Positions 41,064 to 49,943 are shown, numbered from the stretch's first letter. The stretch is 64,000 nt of DNA from Bdellovibrionaceae bacterium UBA3535 (GCA_002376845.1 DFOS01000008.1:1-64000), one strand, 5' to 3'. Notes: generated by a model not told the origin, from the sequence alone. Made by a program: numbers and translations.

Positions 41064-42710
41064 ATGCGTAATATTCACAGCCCGACGGGGGACAAATTAC
41101 ATTGCAAGGGTTGGTTGCAAGAGGCGGCCTATCGAATGATTCAAAACAATCTCGATCCTGCGGTAGCAGAAAAACCAGAAGATCTTATCGTTTATGGCGG
41201 CATCGGAAAAGCCGCGCGCAATTGGCCTTCTTATGAAAAAATACTAGAAGCTTTAACTACTTTAGAAAATAACGAGACCTTATTGGTTCAATCGGGAAAG
41301 CCCATCGGCATCATTCAAAGTCATGAAGATGCACCAAGAGTTTTGATTGCCAATTCCAATTTGGTGGGGAATTGGGCGAATTGGGATCATTTTCATGAAC
41401 TCGATAAAAAGGGCCTGATGATGTATGGGCAAATGACCGCAGGTTCATGGATTTACATTGGCTCGCAAGGAATCGTGCAAGGCACTTATGAGACCTTTGT
41501 GGAATGTGGCAATCGCTATTTTGGTGGCGACTTGAAAGGCAAAACCATTCTGACAGCGGGCCTTGGCGGTATGGGCGGTGCGCAGCCGCTGGCAGGAGTT
41601 TTTGCAGGCGCCACCGTCTTGGCAGTAGAAATTGATCCCGAAAGAATTCAAAAGCGACTTGCCACACGCTATATCGATGAAGTAGCCGACAATCTTGATG
41701 ATGCCCTTGCAAGGGTAGAGAAATACCGCAAAGCCGGAGAAGCTAAGTCCATTGCACTAGAAGGAAATATGGCGGATGTCATCCACCAGTTGATTGATAA
41801 AGGCTTTCAACCCGACATTTTGACCGACCAAACTTCCGCCCACGATCCGCTCAACGGTTACATTCCCTCCGGTTACTCTTTAGAAGAGGCCGCCAAATTA
41901 CGAAACGAAAACCCAGATCTTTACGAACAAAAATCCATCGCCTCCATGGCCAAACATGTAGAGGGCATGTTGAAAATGCAAAAGCAAGGCGCCAAAACCT
42001 TTGATTACGGCAACAACATTCGCGCCCGTGCGGTAGAGGGCGGCTGCGAAAATGCCTTTGATATTCCTGGCTTTGTGCCTGAGTTTATAAGACCTTTATT
42101 TTGTAAAGGCTCGGGGCCCTTTCGCTGGGTAGCACTCTCGGGTGATCCTGCTGACATTAAGGTTACGGATGATTGCTTGCGCGAGCTTTTTCCTGAAAAA
42201 AAGAATCTTCTCCGCTGGCTGGATATGGCCGAAGAGCGCATTGCCTATCAAGGTTTGCCGGCACGAATTTGTTGGCTCGAATATGGCGAGCGCGCCAAAG
42301 CGGGTTTGGCCTTCAATCAATTGGTGAAAGAGGGAAAAGTCAAAGCTCCGATTGTCATTGGCAGGGATCATTTGGATTGCGGATCGGTTGCCTCTCCCAA
42401 CCGAGAGACCGAGGCGATGAAAGATGGCTCGGATGCCGTAGCGGACTGGCCGATTTTAAATGCTTTAGTAAATACCGCTTGCGGCGCTACCTGGGTGAGT
42501 TTTCACCACGGCGGCGGTGTGGGCATGGGCTATTCGCTGCATGCTGGACAAGTCATCGTTGCCGACGGTAGCGAGAAAGCGGCGCAGAGATTGGAGCGTG
42601 TTTTAACCGCCGATCCTGGCATGGGCCTTTTTCGACATATTGATGCGGGCTACGAAGAGGCCGAAAAAATTGGTAAAGAGCGCGGCTTGAAATCTTTGTG
42701 GTACAAATAA
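41064..42710 (+). CDS. hutU: Urocanate hydratase
   Basis: A 548-residue enzyme adding water to urocanate to give imidazolonepropionate, using tightly bound NAD+. The start at 41064 follows AGGAGG by 4 nt; a longer in-frame reading would overlap the HNH gene. Family blocks: VYGGIGKAARNW, MMYGQMTAGSWIYIGSQGIVQGTYETF-like segment, TAGLGGMGGAQPLA (NAD site), TDQTSAHDPLNGY, and CGATWVSFHHGGGVGMG near the end. Length matches the family (~555). hutI follows with no gap. It has been parted from hutH. Confidence 0.97.
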   Translation: MRNIHSPTGDKLHCKGWLQEAAYRMIQNNLDPAVAEKPEDLIVYGGIGKAARNWPSYEKILEALTTLENNETLLVQSGKPIGIIQSHEDAPRVLIANSNLVGNWANWDHFHELDKKGLMMYGQMTAGSWIYIGSQGIVQGTYETFVECGNRYFGGDLKGKTILTAGLGGMGGAQPLAGVFAGATVLAVEIDPERIQKRLATRYIDEVADNLDDALARVEKYRKAGEAKSIALEGNMADVIHQLIDKGFQPDILTDQTSAHDPLNGYIPSGYSLEEAAKLRNENPDLYEQKSIASMAKHVEGMLKMQKQGAKTFDYGNNIRARAVEGGCENAFDIPGFVPEFIRPLFCKGSGPFRWVALSGDPADIKVTDDCLRELFPEKKNLLRWLDMAEERIAYQGLPARICWLEYGERAKAGLAFNQLVKEGKVKAPIVIGRDHLDCGSVASPNRETEAMKDGSDAVADWPILNALVNTACGATWVSFHHGGGVGMGYSLHAGQVIVADGSEKAAQRLERVLTADPGMGLFRHIDAGYEEAEKIGKERGLKSLWYK

Positions 42711-43928
42711 ATGAAACTATTTAAAAATATATCTACACTTTATACTTTAAAATCTGCCGCAAAAAAATCGGGAAAAAATCTTACAGCAAAAGATTTGAGC
42801 CCGATGAAGAATGCCGCCATGCTAGTGGATAACAAAGGCCGCATTGAGTGGATCGGCAAATCCAGCGCAGCTCCTCGCAAAATAAAAAAAGTTATCGACT
42901 TAAAAGGGAAAAATGTTTTTCCCGCCTTCATCGATTGTCATAGTCATTTGGTCTTTGCTGGCAATCGGGCAAAAGAATTTGAGCTACGCAATCAAGGGGC
43001 GAGCTACCAAGAGATTGCCAAAGCCGGGGGCGGGATTTTGAATACCGTGAAGCAAACCCGTAAAGCCTCAAAAAAAGATTTGGCAATTCTAGCGCAAGAA
43101 CGGGTGAATTGCTTTCTGCGCCAAGGGGTAACGACCATTGAGTCCAAAAGCGGCTACGGTTTGAACTTTAAACATGAAAAAAAATTATTGGAAGTGAACC
43201 AGGAATTAAAAAAGGCGCGCATCATTTCAACTTACCTAGGTCCCCATGCAAAGTCCCCCGATTATAAAAGCTTAGATGAATATATGCAGGCAATTTTGCA
43301 GCATGATTTGGAAAAGGTCTTTCGTAAAGGCCTAACTTGCCGGGCGGATATTTTTGTTGAGAAGGGCTATTTTACCAAAGAGCATTTGAAAAAATATTTG
43401 GCTAAAGCAAGAGAATTAAAAATGCATGTCACCATTCATGCTGACCAGATGTCCTCCACAGAAATTGTCGATCTTGCCATTGAAAATAAAGTAAAATCGC
43501 TGGATCATTTGGTCTACATTCAAGAAAAGGAAATCAAGCCGCTAGCCCAATCAGAGGTAACAGCGGTAATGCTACCCACAGCTGAAAAATACATTCATAT
43601 TCCCTATCCACCAGCGCGCAAGCTTTTGGATCAAGGCTGCCGAGTGGCTTTGGCTACAGATTTTAATCCGGGCTCTTCGCCAACCCAGGACCTATCCTTT
43701 CTTGGAGTGCTCGCACGATTGGATTTAAAAATGCTGCAACATGAAGTCTTTGCTGCCATGAGCCTAAATGCTGCCCATGCTTTGGGGCTTGAAAAAGATT
43801 TGGGCTCTTTGGAGGTTGGAAAGTATGCCGATTTTTTTATCTCAGAGGCCGACTTAGAGGATTTCTTTTACGGTGTGGGAAGACACCCGGTGGAAAAGGT
43901 TTACCGCGAGGGCAAGCCTGTTAAATAG
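42711..43928 (+). CDS. hutI: Imidazolonepropionase
   Basis: A 405-residue metal-dependent amidohydrolase opening the imidazolone ring to N-formimino-glutamate. Metal-site His77-x-His79 (DCHSHLVFAG), KSGYGL, LGPHAKSPDY, HADQMSSTE, DHLVY, and ATDFNPGSSPT are the family blocks. The start codon is immediately after the hutU stop. No hutG or hutF is seen downstream, so the last step (formimino-glutamate to glutamate) is encoded elsewhere or absent. Confidence 0.96.
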   Translation: MKLFKNISTLYTLKSAAKKSGKNLTAKDLSPMKNAAMLVDNKGRIEWIGKSSAAPRKIKKVIDLKGKNVFPAFIDCHSHLVFAGNRAKEFELRNQGASYQEIAKAGGGILNTVKQTRKASKKDLAILAQERVNCFLRQGVTTIESKSGYGLNFKHEKKLLEVNQELKKARIISTYLGPHAKSPDYKSLDEYMQAILQHDLEKVFRKGLTCRADIFVEKGYFTKEHLKKYLAKARELKMHVTIHADQMSSTEIVDLAIENKVKSLDHLVYIQEKEIKPLAQSEVTAVMLPTAEKYIHIPYPPARKLLDQGCRVALATDFNPGSSPTQDLSFLGVLARLDLKMLQHEVFAAMSLNAAHALGLEKDLGSLEVGKYADFFISEADLEDFFYGVGRHPVEKVYREGKPVK

Positions 43929-43964
43929 CTGAAAACATTTGAGTTTGCTAAAAGCTTAGGCGTG

Positions 43965-44007
43965 TGGTACAATATAATATACCAAAATGGAGTATTATAA
44001 TGTACCA
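43965..44007. promoter_or_regulatory. 15-bp inverted repeat enclosing the RBS of the HTH/nucleotidyltransferase module
   Basis: Arms TGGTACAATATAATA (43965-43979) and TATTATAATGTACCA (43993-44007) match at 14 of 15 positions. The 13-nt spacer holds the GGAG ribosome-binding site, and the start ATG (44000) lies in the right arm. Each arm contains TATAAT. It can be an operator for the HTH protein or an mRNA hairpin that hides the start codon. Confidence 0.75.
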
Positions 44008-44569
44008 TTTTTATTTTCCAATAAAGGCGTTTCTTAAAAAAAACAGATTATCAGAAAGAGCCTTAAGCGAGACTCTTCAAATCGCTCGGGGTACCATACG
44101 TAGCATTCTATTGAAAAAAGATAGCTTAAGTCTAAACAGCATTAAGTCTGTCGCAAATTATTTTGGCCATGAGGCGAGTTTGGTGACTTATCCCAAAAAC
44201 CATCGACCTGAGTCCTCCAGTCTTGCCATCAGTATGAAAATTCAAAAAGATGGCGTAGATTCTTGGAAAATCCATTTAATGGATATGGTGGATGAGTTTC
44301 GTAAAAGCCTTGATATGCGGCTATTTCTTTTGCCACCCAGTCAAGAATGCCCGGAGCGAATTCAGGCGATGATAGCTTCTACCGTGCTTTTTTTATGTCA
44401 AGAAGCAGATGTGACGGCGCCGGATTGGGCACACGAAGTTCACTATCTTTCTCAGCCCTGGTTCGTTGCTGAAGTGGAGTCTTTAAAAGCCTTTGCTTTG
44501 CTTGAGTCTCCTTTGAGCTTTCGCCGTAATAATATCTTTGTGCAAAACAACTTTTTGGAGAGGGCTTGA
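44000..44569 (+). CDS. HTH protein, putative antitoxin/repressor
   Basis: A 189-residue protein. GGAG lies 7 nt before the ATG at 44000; the in-frame extension upstream would run through the inverted repeat. Residues about 12-50 form a Cro/XRE-like helix-turn-helix (RALSETLQIARGTIRSILLKK...LNSIKSVANYF). The C-terminal part (about 70-185) is helical with no recognised domain. The next gene begins directly after the stop (TGA-GTG). The arrangement, with a DNA-binding first gene, a nucleotidyltransferase-like second gene and an inverted repeat at the promoter, resembles type II/IV toxin-antitoxin modules such as AbiE. The toxin-antitoxin role is inference. Confidence 0.75.
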   Translation: MYHFYFPIKAFLKKNRLSERALSETLQIARGTIRSILLKKDSLSLNSIKSVANYFGHEASLVTYPKNHRPESSSLAISMKIQKDGVDSWKIHLMDMVDEFRKSLDMRLFLLPPSQECPERIQAMIASTVLFLCQEADVTAPDWAHEVHYLSQPWFVAEVESLKAFALLESPLSFRRNNIFVQNNFLERA

Positions 44570-45076
44570 GTGTTAGAGCAAAAACAAATAAAAAAACTTT
44601 TTTATAAGTTAAATGCAAAGCTCAAAGCAAATAATGAAAAAGGCGAAATTGGCATTGTAGGCGGAGCCGTGATGTGTCTTGTATACAATGCAAGAGCCTC
44701 AACGAAAGATGTAGATGCCATTTTCGAGCCTGCAAAAATAATTAGGGACTTGGCTGTTGAAATTGCGAAAGAGGAGGGCTTGCCAGAGGATTGGCTAAAT
44801 GATGGCGCTAAATCCTTTATACAACCGTACTTTCAGCGGGAGCAAGTTTTAGATCTTAGTCATTTACGGGTTTGGGCTCCAGACGCTAGATATATGCTCG
44901 CAATGAAGTGCATTAGTGCAAGATTTGATACAAGTGATAAGGATGATGTGATTTTTTTATTGAAAAATCTTGAGCTTAAAAAGGCAGAAGATGTTTATTC
45001 AATTATAGAAAGTTATTATCCTAGAAATGAAATCCCAGCAAAAACCAAATTTTTTATTGAAGAAATATTGGCTTAA
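44570..45076 (+). CDS. Nucleotidyltransferase-fold protein, putative toxin (DUF6036/AbiEii-like)
   Basis: A 168-residue protein starting with GTG right after the HTH gene stop; GGAGAGGG lies 6 nt upstream. It shows the Pol-beta nucleotidyltransferase signature: Gly31-Gly32, then Asp47-x-Asp49 (STKDVDAIF). The later segment YMLAMKCISARFDTSDKDDVIFLL is typical of DUF6036 and AbiEii-type proteins. Such enzymes transfer nucleotides to RNA or proteins; in AbiE the second gene is the toxin. It may instead be a housekeeping DUF6036 protein. Slightly AT-richer than its neighbours by eye. It overlaps the end of the convergent TlpA-like gene by 4 nt. Confidence 0.75.
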   Translation: MLEQKQIKKLFYKLNAKLKANNEKGEIGIVGGAVMCLVYNARASTKDVDAIFEPAKIIRDLAVEIAKEEGLPEDWLNDGAKSFIQPYFQREQVLDLSHLRVWAPDARYMLAMKCISARFDTSDKDDVIFLLKNLELKKAEDVYSIIESYYPRNEIPAKTKFFIEEILA

Positions 45077-45627
45077 TTTAAAACATCTTCTATCATCTTT
45101 TGAATGCGCTCGGACTTCCAGTCCTGCAAGCCTTGCGACTCAAAAACAATTTCATGGTCTGCGTTTAGTAAAAAATTGGTGGGCAGTCTGCTAACCATTA
45201 ATTTGTCGGCACTAGCCTTCGAAAAATCATAATAGGTGGGAAAGGCGATGTTCTTACTTTCCCAGAAACGTTTTACAAAGGGGTAGGCTTCATCGCCGTT
45301 GTCATCCAAATTGATGGCAAGGATTTCCAAACCATCGCTGGAGTATTTTTCATAGAGTTTTTGGAAGTCAGGAAGTTCTATCAAACAGGGGGCGCACCAA
45401 GAGGCCCAGAAACTTACCAAAACGGCCTTGCCCTTTACTTGCTCCAGTTCTTTGGCATGCCCTTTTTTATCGTAAAAAGTAAAGTTGGGTAGGCTGGTGC
45501 CCGAGGTGGAGGCGGGATTTACAATCTTAGCCGCTTGGTATTGCTCGTGCACATAAAAACAAAGTAGTGAAAAGCAAAATACAAATGCAAAAATGGAAAG
45601 AAAAAACTTATGTTTGTGATTCACCAT
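45073..45627 (-). CDS. TlpA/ResA-like periplasmic thioredoxin
   Basis: A 184-residue protein with an N-terminal signal anchor (about 8-26) and a thioredoxin fold in the periplasm. The redox pair is Cys78-Ala-Pro-Cys81 in WASWCAPC, the form typical of TlpA/ResA. The AhpC-TSA-like start NFTFYDKKG and the cis-Pro region LPTNFLL are present. It probably keeps apocytochrome or other periplasmic cysteines reduced; no cytochrome-maturation gene is adjacent. Single gene. Confidence 0.9.
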   Translation of the reverse strand: MVNHKHKFFLSIFAFVFCFSLLCFYVHEQYQAAKIVNPASTSGTSLPNFTFYDKKGHAKELEQVKGKAVLVSFWASWCAPCLIELPDFQKLYEKYSSDGLEILAINLDDNGDEAYPFVKRFWESKNIAFPTYYDFSKASADKLMVSRLPTNFLLNADHEIVFESQGLQDWKSERIQKMIEDVLN

Positions 45628-45650
45628 TTTAGAGTGTTACAATCTCATAC

Positions 45651-45866
45651 ATGAGTCAATCAAAACAGAGCGGGCAAACCGCTGTGGAATACATTCTACT
45701 CTTAACCGTTGCGGTCACCATCGCCTTTATCATCGTCTCACAAATGGTTTCACGCAGTGATGGCGATGAGGGTTTTTTAATAAAGGCCTGGCAACAGATG
45801 TTAACGACAATGGGTGAAGATTATGCGGATGTTGTCAGTGAGGATCCGCCGGCTGAGGCGCCTTAA
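45651..45866 (+). CDS. Flp-type pilin
   Basis: A 71-residue prepilin-like protein. The leader MSQSKQSG is followed by QTAVEYILLLTVAVTIAFII: cleavage after Gly8 would leave Glu at +5 and Tyr at +6, the Glu-Tyr pair diagnostic of Flp (type IVb) pilins. A short acidic C-terminal part follows. It lies alone, with no tad/cpa assembly genes in the window, so the machinery must be elsewhere. Its stop overlaps the convergent acyltransferase gene by 4 nt. Confidence 0.85.
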   Translation: MSQSKQSGQTAVEYILLLTVAVTIAFIIVSQMVSRSDGDEGFLIKAWQQMLTTMGEDYADVVSEDPPAEAP

Positions 45867-46645
45867 TAAAGCCCTTTAACATATACATATTCGCGCTTTT
45901 TTAATTCTTCCAAAATCGCCAACTGCATTTTCTCTCGAATTTCCGCGGTAATTTCATGTACAAGGTCCACCCGGTTGGCAGCACTTGGTTTATAGGGAAG
46001 ATGGATAGGTTCTAAAAACTTGATCTTCCATTTGGCGGGCAGGGGCAGAATATTCAGCGGCAGAGGCAAGACCGTGCCGCGCAAAAACTTGCTCAGCTTT
46101 AACTTCGATAGATTAATATGGGTCTCTTCGGCACCAATAATAATGGCGGGAATGATGGGTTTTTGTGTCGTCAGTGCCATGCGAACAAAGCCACGTTTAA
46201 ATTCTTGCAAGGTATAGCGGTCTTTACTGGGTTTGAAATTGCCATTCTCTCCCTCGGGGAAGAGTACGGCAATTTCCCCCTGATTTAAGATTTTAAGCCC
46301 ATTCTCTCGCGTAGCTTCAATAAAACCCATTTTCTTTGCCGGGATCGCCGTAGTTTGTGTCAGAAACCATAGGTGATGGGTAAGAACCTTGGGGATGCGG
46401 CCGCTTTTTTGAAATATTTCATGACCCAAAATGACCGCATCAAAGCCGGAAAAACCAGAATGGTTGGGGGTAATGATGGCGCTTCCTCTTCGCGGAATAT
46501 GCTCAGCACCCTCGACCTCTACCCGTAAATATTTAGTTAGCAGCTCCACCAACATATTAGGAAGTACTCGGTAAAAGAGTACATTGCTGGGAACACGCGC
46601 AAGGTCCTCTAATTGTTCACTGGCTTTATCAAAGAAATTTAACAT
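45863..46645 (-). CDS. PlsC-like acyltransferase with variant catalytic box
   Basis: A 260-residue lysophospholipid-acyltransferase-fold protein. The first block is NHSGFSGFD (His62 to Asp69), a spacing of six rather than the classic HX4D; this longer form occurs in a distinct subfamily (NHSGxxPFD-like). The second block is LFPEGENGNF (about 128-137). There is no clear membrane helix. The acyl donor and acceptor are unknown, and it is not linked to plsC at 5845. It is divergent from glpK. Confidence 0.85.
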   Translation of the reverse strand: MLNFFDKASEQLEDLARVPSNVLFYRVLPNMLVELLTKYLRVEVEGAEHIPRRGSAIITPNHSGFSGFDAVILGHEIFQKSGRIPKVLTHHLWFLTQTTAIPAKKMGFIEATRENGLKILNQGEIAVLFPEGENGNFKPSKDRYTLQEFKRGFVRMALTTQKPIIPAIIIGAEETHINLSKLKLSKFLRGTVLPLPLNILPLPAKWKIKFLEPIHLPYKPSAANRVDLVHEITAEIREKMQLAILEELKKREYVYVKGLY

Positions 46646-46779
46646 GCAAACGATTCTAAGTAATCTGTAGGCAAATAGCTACGAAATATTTAGAGCTTAC
46701 GCAATTCTATCCAAAGGTCACGCAAAGAAAAGCGTTGGCAGAAAATGCTACAAGACGTATTTTGTGGGGAGGAGGACTT

Positions 46780-48285
46780 ATGCGCCAGTTTATATTAGCG
46801 ATCGATCAAGGCACAACGGGAACTACAGCGGCCATTGTCAATGAGCAAGGAGACATTCTTGCAAAAGTAAACCGGGAGTACCCACAGATCTACCCGAAGG
46901 CCGGCTGGGTGGAGCATGATTTAAAAGATATCTGGGATTCCGTTGCTTATACTGTAGACCATGTGATTACCAAGGCGAAAGAACATGGTTTAAAAAGCCG
47001 AAGTGAAATCGCCTGCATAGGTATAACCAATCAAAGAGAAACTGTAGCGCTATGGGATAAAAAAACCTCGGAGCCCATCCATAATGCCATTGTATGGCAG
47101 TGTCGCCGGACGGCGGACTTTTGTAAAAAGCATAAGAAAAAAGAAAAATGGCTAAGAAAGAAAACAGGTCTAGTTTTAGATCCGTATTTTTCTGCAACAA
47201 AAGTTCGTTGGCTGCTGGAGAACGTAAACCATGCCCGTAAGAAAGCGAAGGCAGGCTTATTGGCCATGGGAACCATGGACACCTATTTACTATGGCGCCT
47301 CACAAATGGTGAGGTGCATGCAACGGATGTTACCAATGCCTCTAGGACTGCGTTGATGAATTTAAAACATTTGCAGTGGGATTCGGAGCTGTTGGACTTT
47401 TTTTCTGTGCCGGAGGAGATCTTGCCGGAGATTCGCCCCTCAAGTGGTGTCTTTGGCTTAACCAACGGACTTAGCTTTCTGCCTGATGGTATTCCCATTG
47501 CCGGCATTGCCGGGGACCAACAGTCCGCTCTTTTTGGGCAAACCTGTTTTAAAAAAGGCGATGCCAAGTGCACATTTGGTACGGGCTCCTTTTTGCTAAT
47601 GAATACGGGAGATACACTGGTGCAGTCAAAAAGTGGACTGCTGACCACCGTTGCCTGGCAATTAGATGACAAAAAACCAGTTTATTCCCTGGAAGGTTCG
47701 GCCTTTATATGCGGGGCTGCGGTGCAGTGGCTAAGGGATAATTTAGGTTTTATTCAAGAAAGCGCACAGGTAGAAGAATTGGCGGCTGCCGTCGAGGATG
47801 CGGATGGCGTGGAGTTTGTTCCCAGCTTTACGGGACTTGGGGCACCTTATTGGCAGCCCGAGGCCAGAGCAATGCTTTGTGGAATGACCCGTGGAACCAA
47901 CCGTCACCATATTGCTAGGGCTTGTCTAGAAGGGATGGCGCTACAAAATGTAGATCTATTAAAGGCCATGCAAAAAGATTTGGACAAAAAAATGAATTCT
48001 CTAAAAGTAGATGGCGGGGCAGTGGCCAACGATCTTTTGATGCAAATTCAATCGGATTTTCTTGGCGCTAAAGTGGTACGTCCCTCACAGATTGAAACTA
48101 CGGTATTGGGGGCTGCGTTTTTGGCAGGGCTTGCAGTGGGTGTTTGGTCCTCCACCAAAGACATTGAAAGTGTTTGGAAGCAAGACAAGATCTTTTGTCC
48201 GCAATATACCGAGAAAAAAAGAAAGGATCGCTTGCACCGGTGGCATCGAGCCATCAAGAGTGTTAGTACTTTTGCCAAATCGTAA
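46780..48285 (+). CDS. glpK: Glycerol kinase
   Basis: A 501-residue FGGY kinase phosphorylating glycerol to glycerol 3-phosphate. The start at 46780 follows GGAGGAGG by about 5 nt. Motifs: AIDQGTTGTTA (phosphate-1), ITNQRETVALWDK, CQ-type VWQCRRT, FGTGSFLLMNTGD, and GGAVANDLLMQIQSDFLG. Length is standard. No glpF or glpD is adjacent; marC follows after 9 nt and is probably cotranscribed. Confidence 0.96.
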   Translation: MRQFILAIDQGTTGTTAAIVNEQGDILAKVNREYPQIYPKAGWVEHDLKDIWDSVAYTVDHVITKAKEHGLKSRSEIACIGITNQRETVALWDKKTSEPIHNAIVWQCRRTADFCKKHKKKEKWLRKKTGLVLDPYFSATKVRWLLENVNHARKKAKAGLLAMGTMDTYLLWRLTNGEVHATDVTNASRTALMNLKHLQWDSELLDFFSVPEEILPEIRPSSGVFGLTNGLSFLPDGIPIAGIAGDQQSALFGQTCFKKGDAKCTFGTGSFLLMNTGDTLVQSKSGLLTTVAWQLDDKKPVYSLEGSAFICGAAVQWLRDNLGFIQESAQVEELAAAVEDADGVEFVPSFTGLGAPYWQPEARAMLCGMTRGTNRHHIARACLEGMALQNVDLLKAMQKDLDKKMNSLKVDGGAVANDLLMQIQSDFLGAKVVRPSQIETTVLGAAFLAGLAVGVWSSTKDIESVWKQDKIFCPQYTEKKRKDRLHRWHRAIKSVSTFAKS

Positions 48286-48294
48286 GAGGTAAAA

Positions 48295-48885
48295 GTGAGT
48301 GATTTTATAGCCTGTTTTATCCCCGTTTTTGTGGCCGTGAATGTCCTGGGCATCTTGCCGTCCTTTATGGCCATGACCAACGACTTGTCGGTTCACGCGC
48401 GGAAAAGAATTACCGCTCAGGCTTGTGCTACAGCCATGGTGGTCGGGCTTGTTTTTGTTTTTTTGGGTAAAAGTATTTTTAACTTTTTGGGAATTACCAT
48501 TGCAGATTTTCAAATTGCTGGTGGTGTGCTGTTGTTTTTATTTGCTTTGCGCGACTTGAACAAAGGTCATGAGGGGCGACGCGTACTAAGTGATAGTGAC
48601 GAGGATGTTGGCATTGTACCAATAGGTATGCCCCTTATCGCGGGTCCCGGAGTCTTAACCACAGTGCTTGTGCTTGAGGGCAAATATGGTTTTCTTCTTA
48701 CGAGTTTGAACTTATTGATTAATATTGGAATCGTTTATCTAGTTTTTCTCAACTCACAACATATTTTAAAGTTGATGGGAAAATCTGGTGCCACGGCATT
48801 CGGCAAGGTCTTTTCTATCTTTCTAGCGGCCATCGGAATTAGTTTGATCCGATCGGGCATTTTGGCCTTCGTGGAAAAATTATGA
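48295..48885 (+). CDS. MarC-family inner-membrane protein
   Basis: A 196-residue protein with six hydrophobic helices, a MarC/NAAT family member. The start is GTG at 48295 with AGAGGT 4-5 nt upstream. Family blocks: FVAVNVLGILPSF, the second helix end, and MPLIAGPGVLTT, the conserved loop before helix 4. The transport role of MarC is unproven; despite the name it is not an antibiotic pump. It overlaps the threonine aldolase gene by 4 nt. Confidence 0.9.
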   Translation: MSDFIACFIPVFVAVNVLGILPSFMAMTNDLSVHARKRITAQACATAMVVGLVFVFLGKSIFNFLGITIADFQIAGGVLLFLFALRDLNKGHEGRRVLSDSDEDVGIVPIGMPLIAGPGVLTTVLVLEGKYGFLLTSLNLLINIGIVYLVFLNSQHILKLMGKSGATAFGKVFSIFLAAIGISLIRSGILAFVEKL

Positions 48886-49943
48886 ATTCCTTAAGAGAAG
48901 TGAAAACGCAAATGCACTTTGCCTCAGACAACAATTCTGGAGCTTTGCCGGAAATCATGCAGGCTATGAATGATTGCAATCGCGGTCATGTTCCTTCTTA
49001 TGGTGAAGATGAGTTCACAAAACTAGCCAATGCAGAAATGCAAAAAGCCTTTGGTAAGTGCGACATTTATTATATGTTCAATGGTACTGCCGCCAATGTT
49101 GTGGCCTTAAAGTCCTTGCTGCAGCCTTATGAAGCGGTCATTTGTAGTGACGTTTCACATTTGCAAAATGATGAGTGTGGGGCACCCGAAGCGAATATTG
49201 GCTGTAAGCTGCTTTTATGTGAAACCACCGACGGTAAGCTCAGTCCCCAAAGCATTGAAGAAAAATTGCTGCGCTTAGGTGATACTCACCATGTGCAAGC
49301 AAAAGTGATCTCGATCACTCAGCCCACGGAATATGGCACCACATATACATTGGAAGAACTGCAAAAACTTCGAGATTTTGCCAAAGCAAAGAATCTTTAT
49401 CTTCATATGGATGGCTCGCGTTTGCCAAATGCCACGATTCATCTGAATTGTGATTTAAAAGAAGTGGTGGCCGGCTTTGATATTATTTCTTTGGGCGGCA
49501 CTAAGAATGGTTTGGCAGGGGCTGAAGCCATTTTAAGTTTCTTACCGGAAAAGAAGGATCACTTACGATATTTACGCAAACAAAGCATGCAGCTAGCAGG
49601 CAAGATGCGCTTTGTTTCCTCGCAGTTTTACGCATGGTTAGTAAATGATTTATGGCAAGATACTGCTCGGCATGTATGTGGTCTTGCGCAAGAGCTTGCC
49701 GCAAAGCTTGCGGATCTGCCCGAAGTTGAAATTACACAAAAAGTTCAGTCCAATGCGGTCTTTGCAAAAATGCCCAGAGAAGTGATCAAAGAAGTTCGTA
49801 AAAAATATTTTTTTTACGTTTGGAATGAAAAAACTTGGGAAGTTCGCTTGATGATCAGCTTTGATACTAAGGCTGAGGATGTGGACGGCTTTGTGCAGGC
49901 GGTGAAACAATCTTTGTCAAAGCATGTACCCACTCATCGCTAG
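48882..49943 (+). CDS. ltaE: Low-specificity L-threonine aldolase
   Basis: A 353-residue PLP enzyme cleaving L-threonine (and allo-threonine) to glycine and acetaldehyde. The PLP-Lys is Lys208 in GGTKNG; Asp and Arg of HMDGSRL are at about 177-180; ASDNNSGALP and FNGTAAN are the N-terminal blocks. Length matches the family (~340-350). Its 3' end overlaps the convergent hemH by 77 nt, an unusually long antisense overlap of two real genes. Confidence 0.92.
   Translation: MNSLREVKTQMHFASDNNSGALPEIMQAMNDCNRGHVPSYGEDEFTKLANAEMQKAFGKCDIYYMFNGTAANVVALKSLLQPYEAVICSDVSHLQNDECGAPEANIGCKLLLCETTDGKLSPQSIEEKLLRLGDTHHVQAKVISITQPTEYGTTYTLEELQKLRDFAKAKNLYLHMDGSRLPNATIHLNCDLKEVVAGFDIISLGGTKNGLAGAEAILSFLPEKKDHLRYLRKQSMQLAGKMRFVSSQFYAWLVNDLWQDTARHVCGLAQELAAKLADLPEVEITQKVQSNAVFAKMPREVIKEVRKKYFFYVWNEKTWEVRLMISFDTKAEDVDGFVQAVKQSLSKHVPTHR

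Noticed and set aside
43945..43978. A sigma-70 promoter TTGCTA...TATAAT for the HTH gene
   Set aside because: The spacer is 22 nt, too long for a normal promoter, so only the -10 inside the inverted repeat was noted.
5845..46645. Two PlsC-like genes (5845 and 45863) as a duplication
   Set aside because: Their catalytic boxes differ in spacing (HX4D against HX6D) and the sequences are otherwise dissimilar, so they are different subfamilies.
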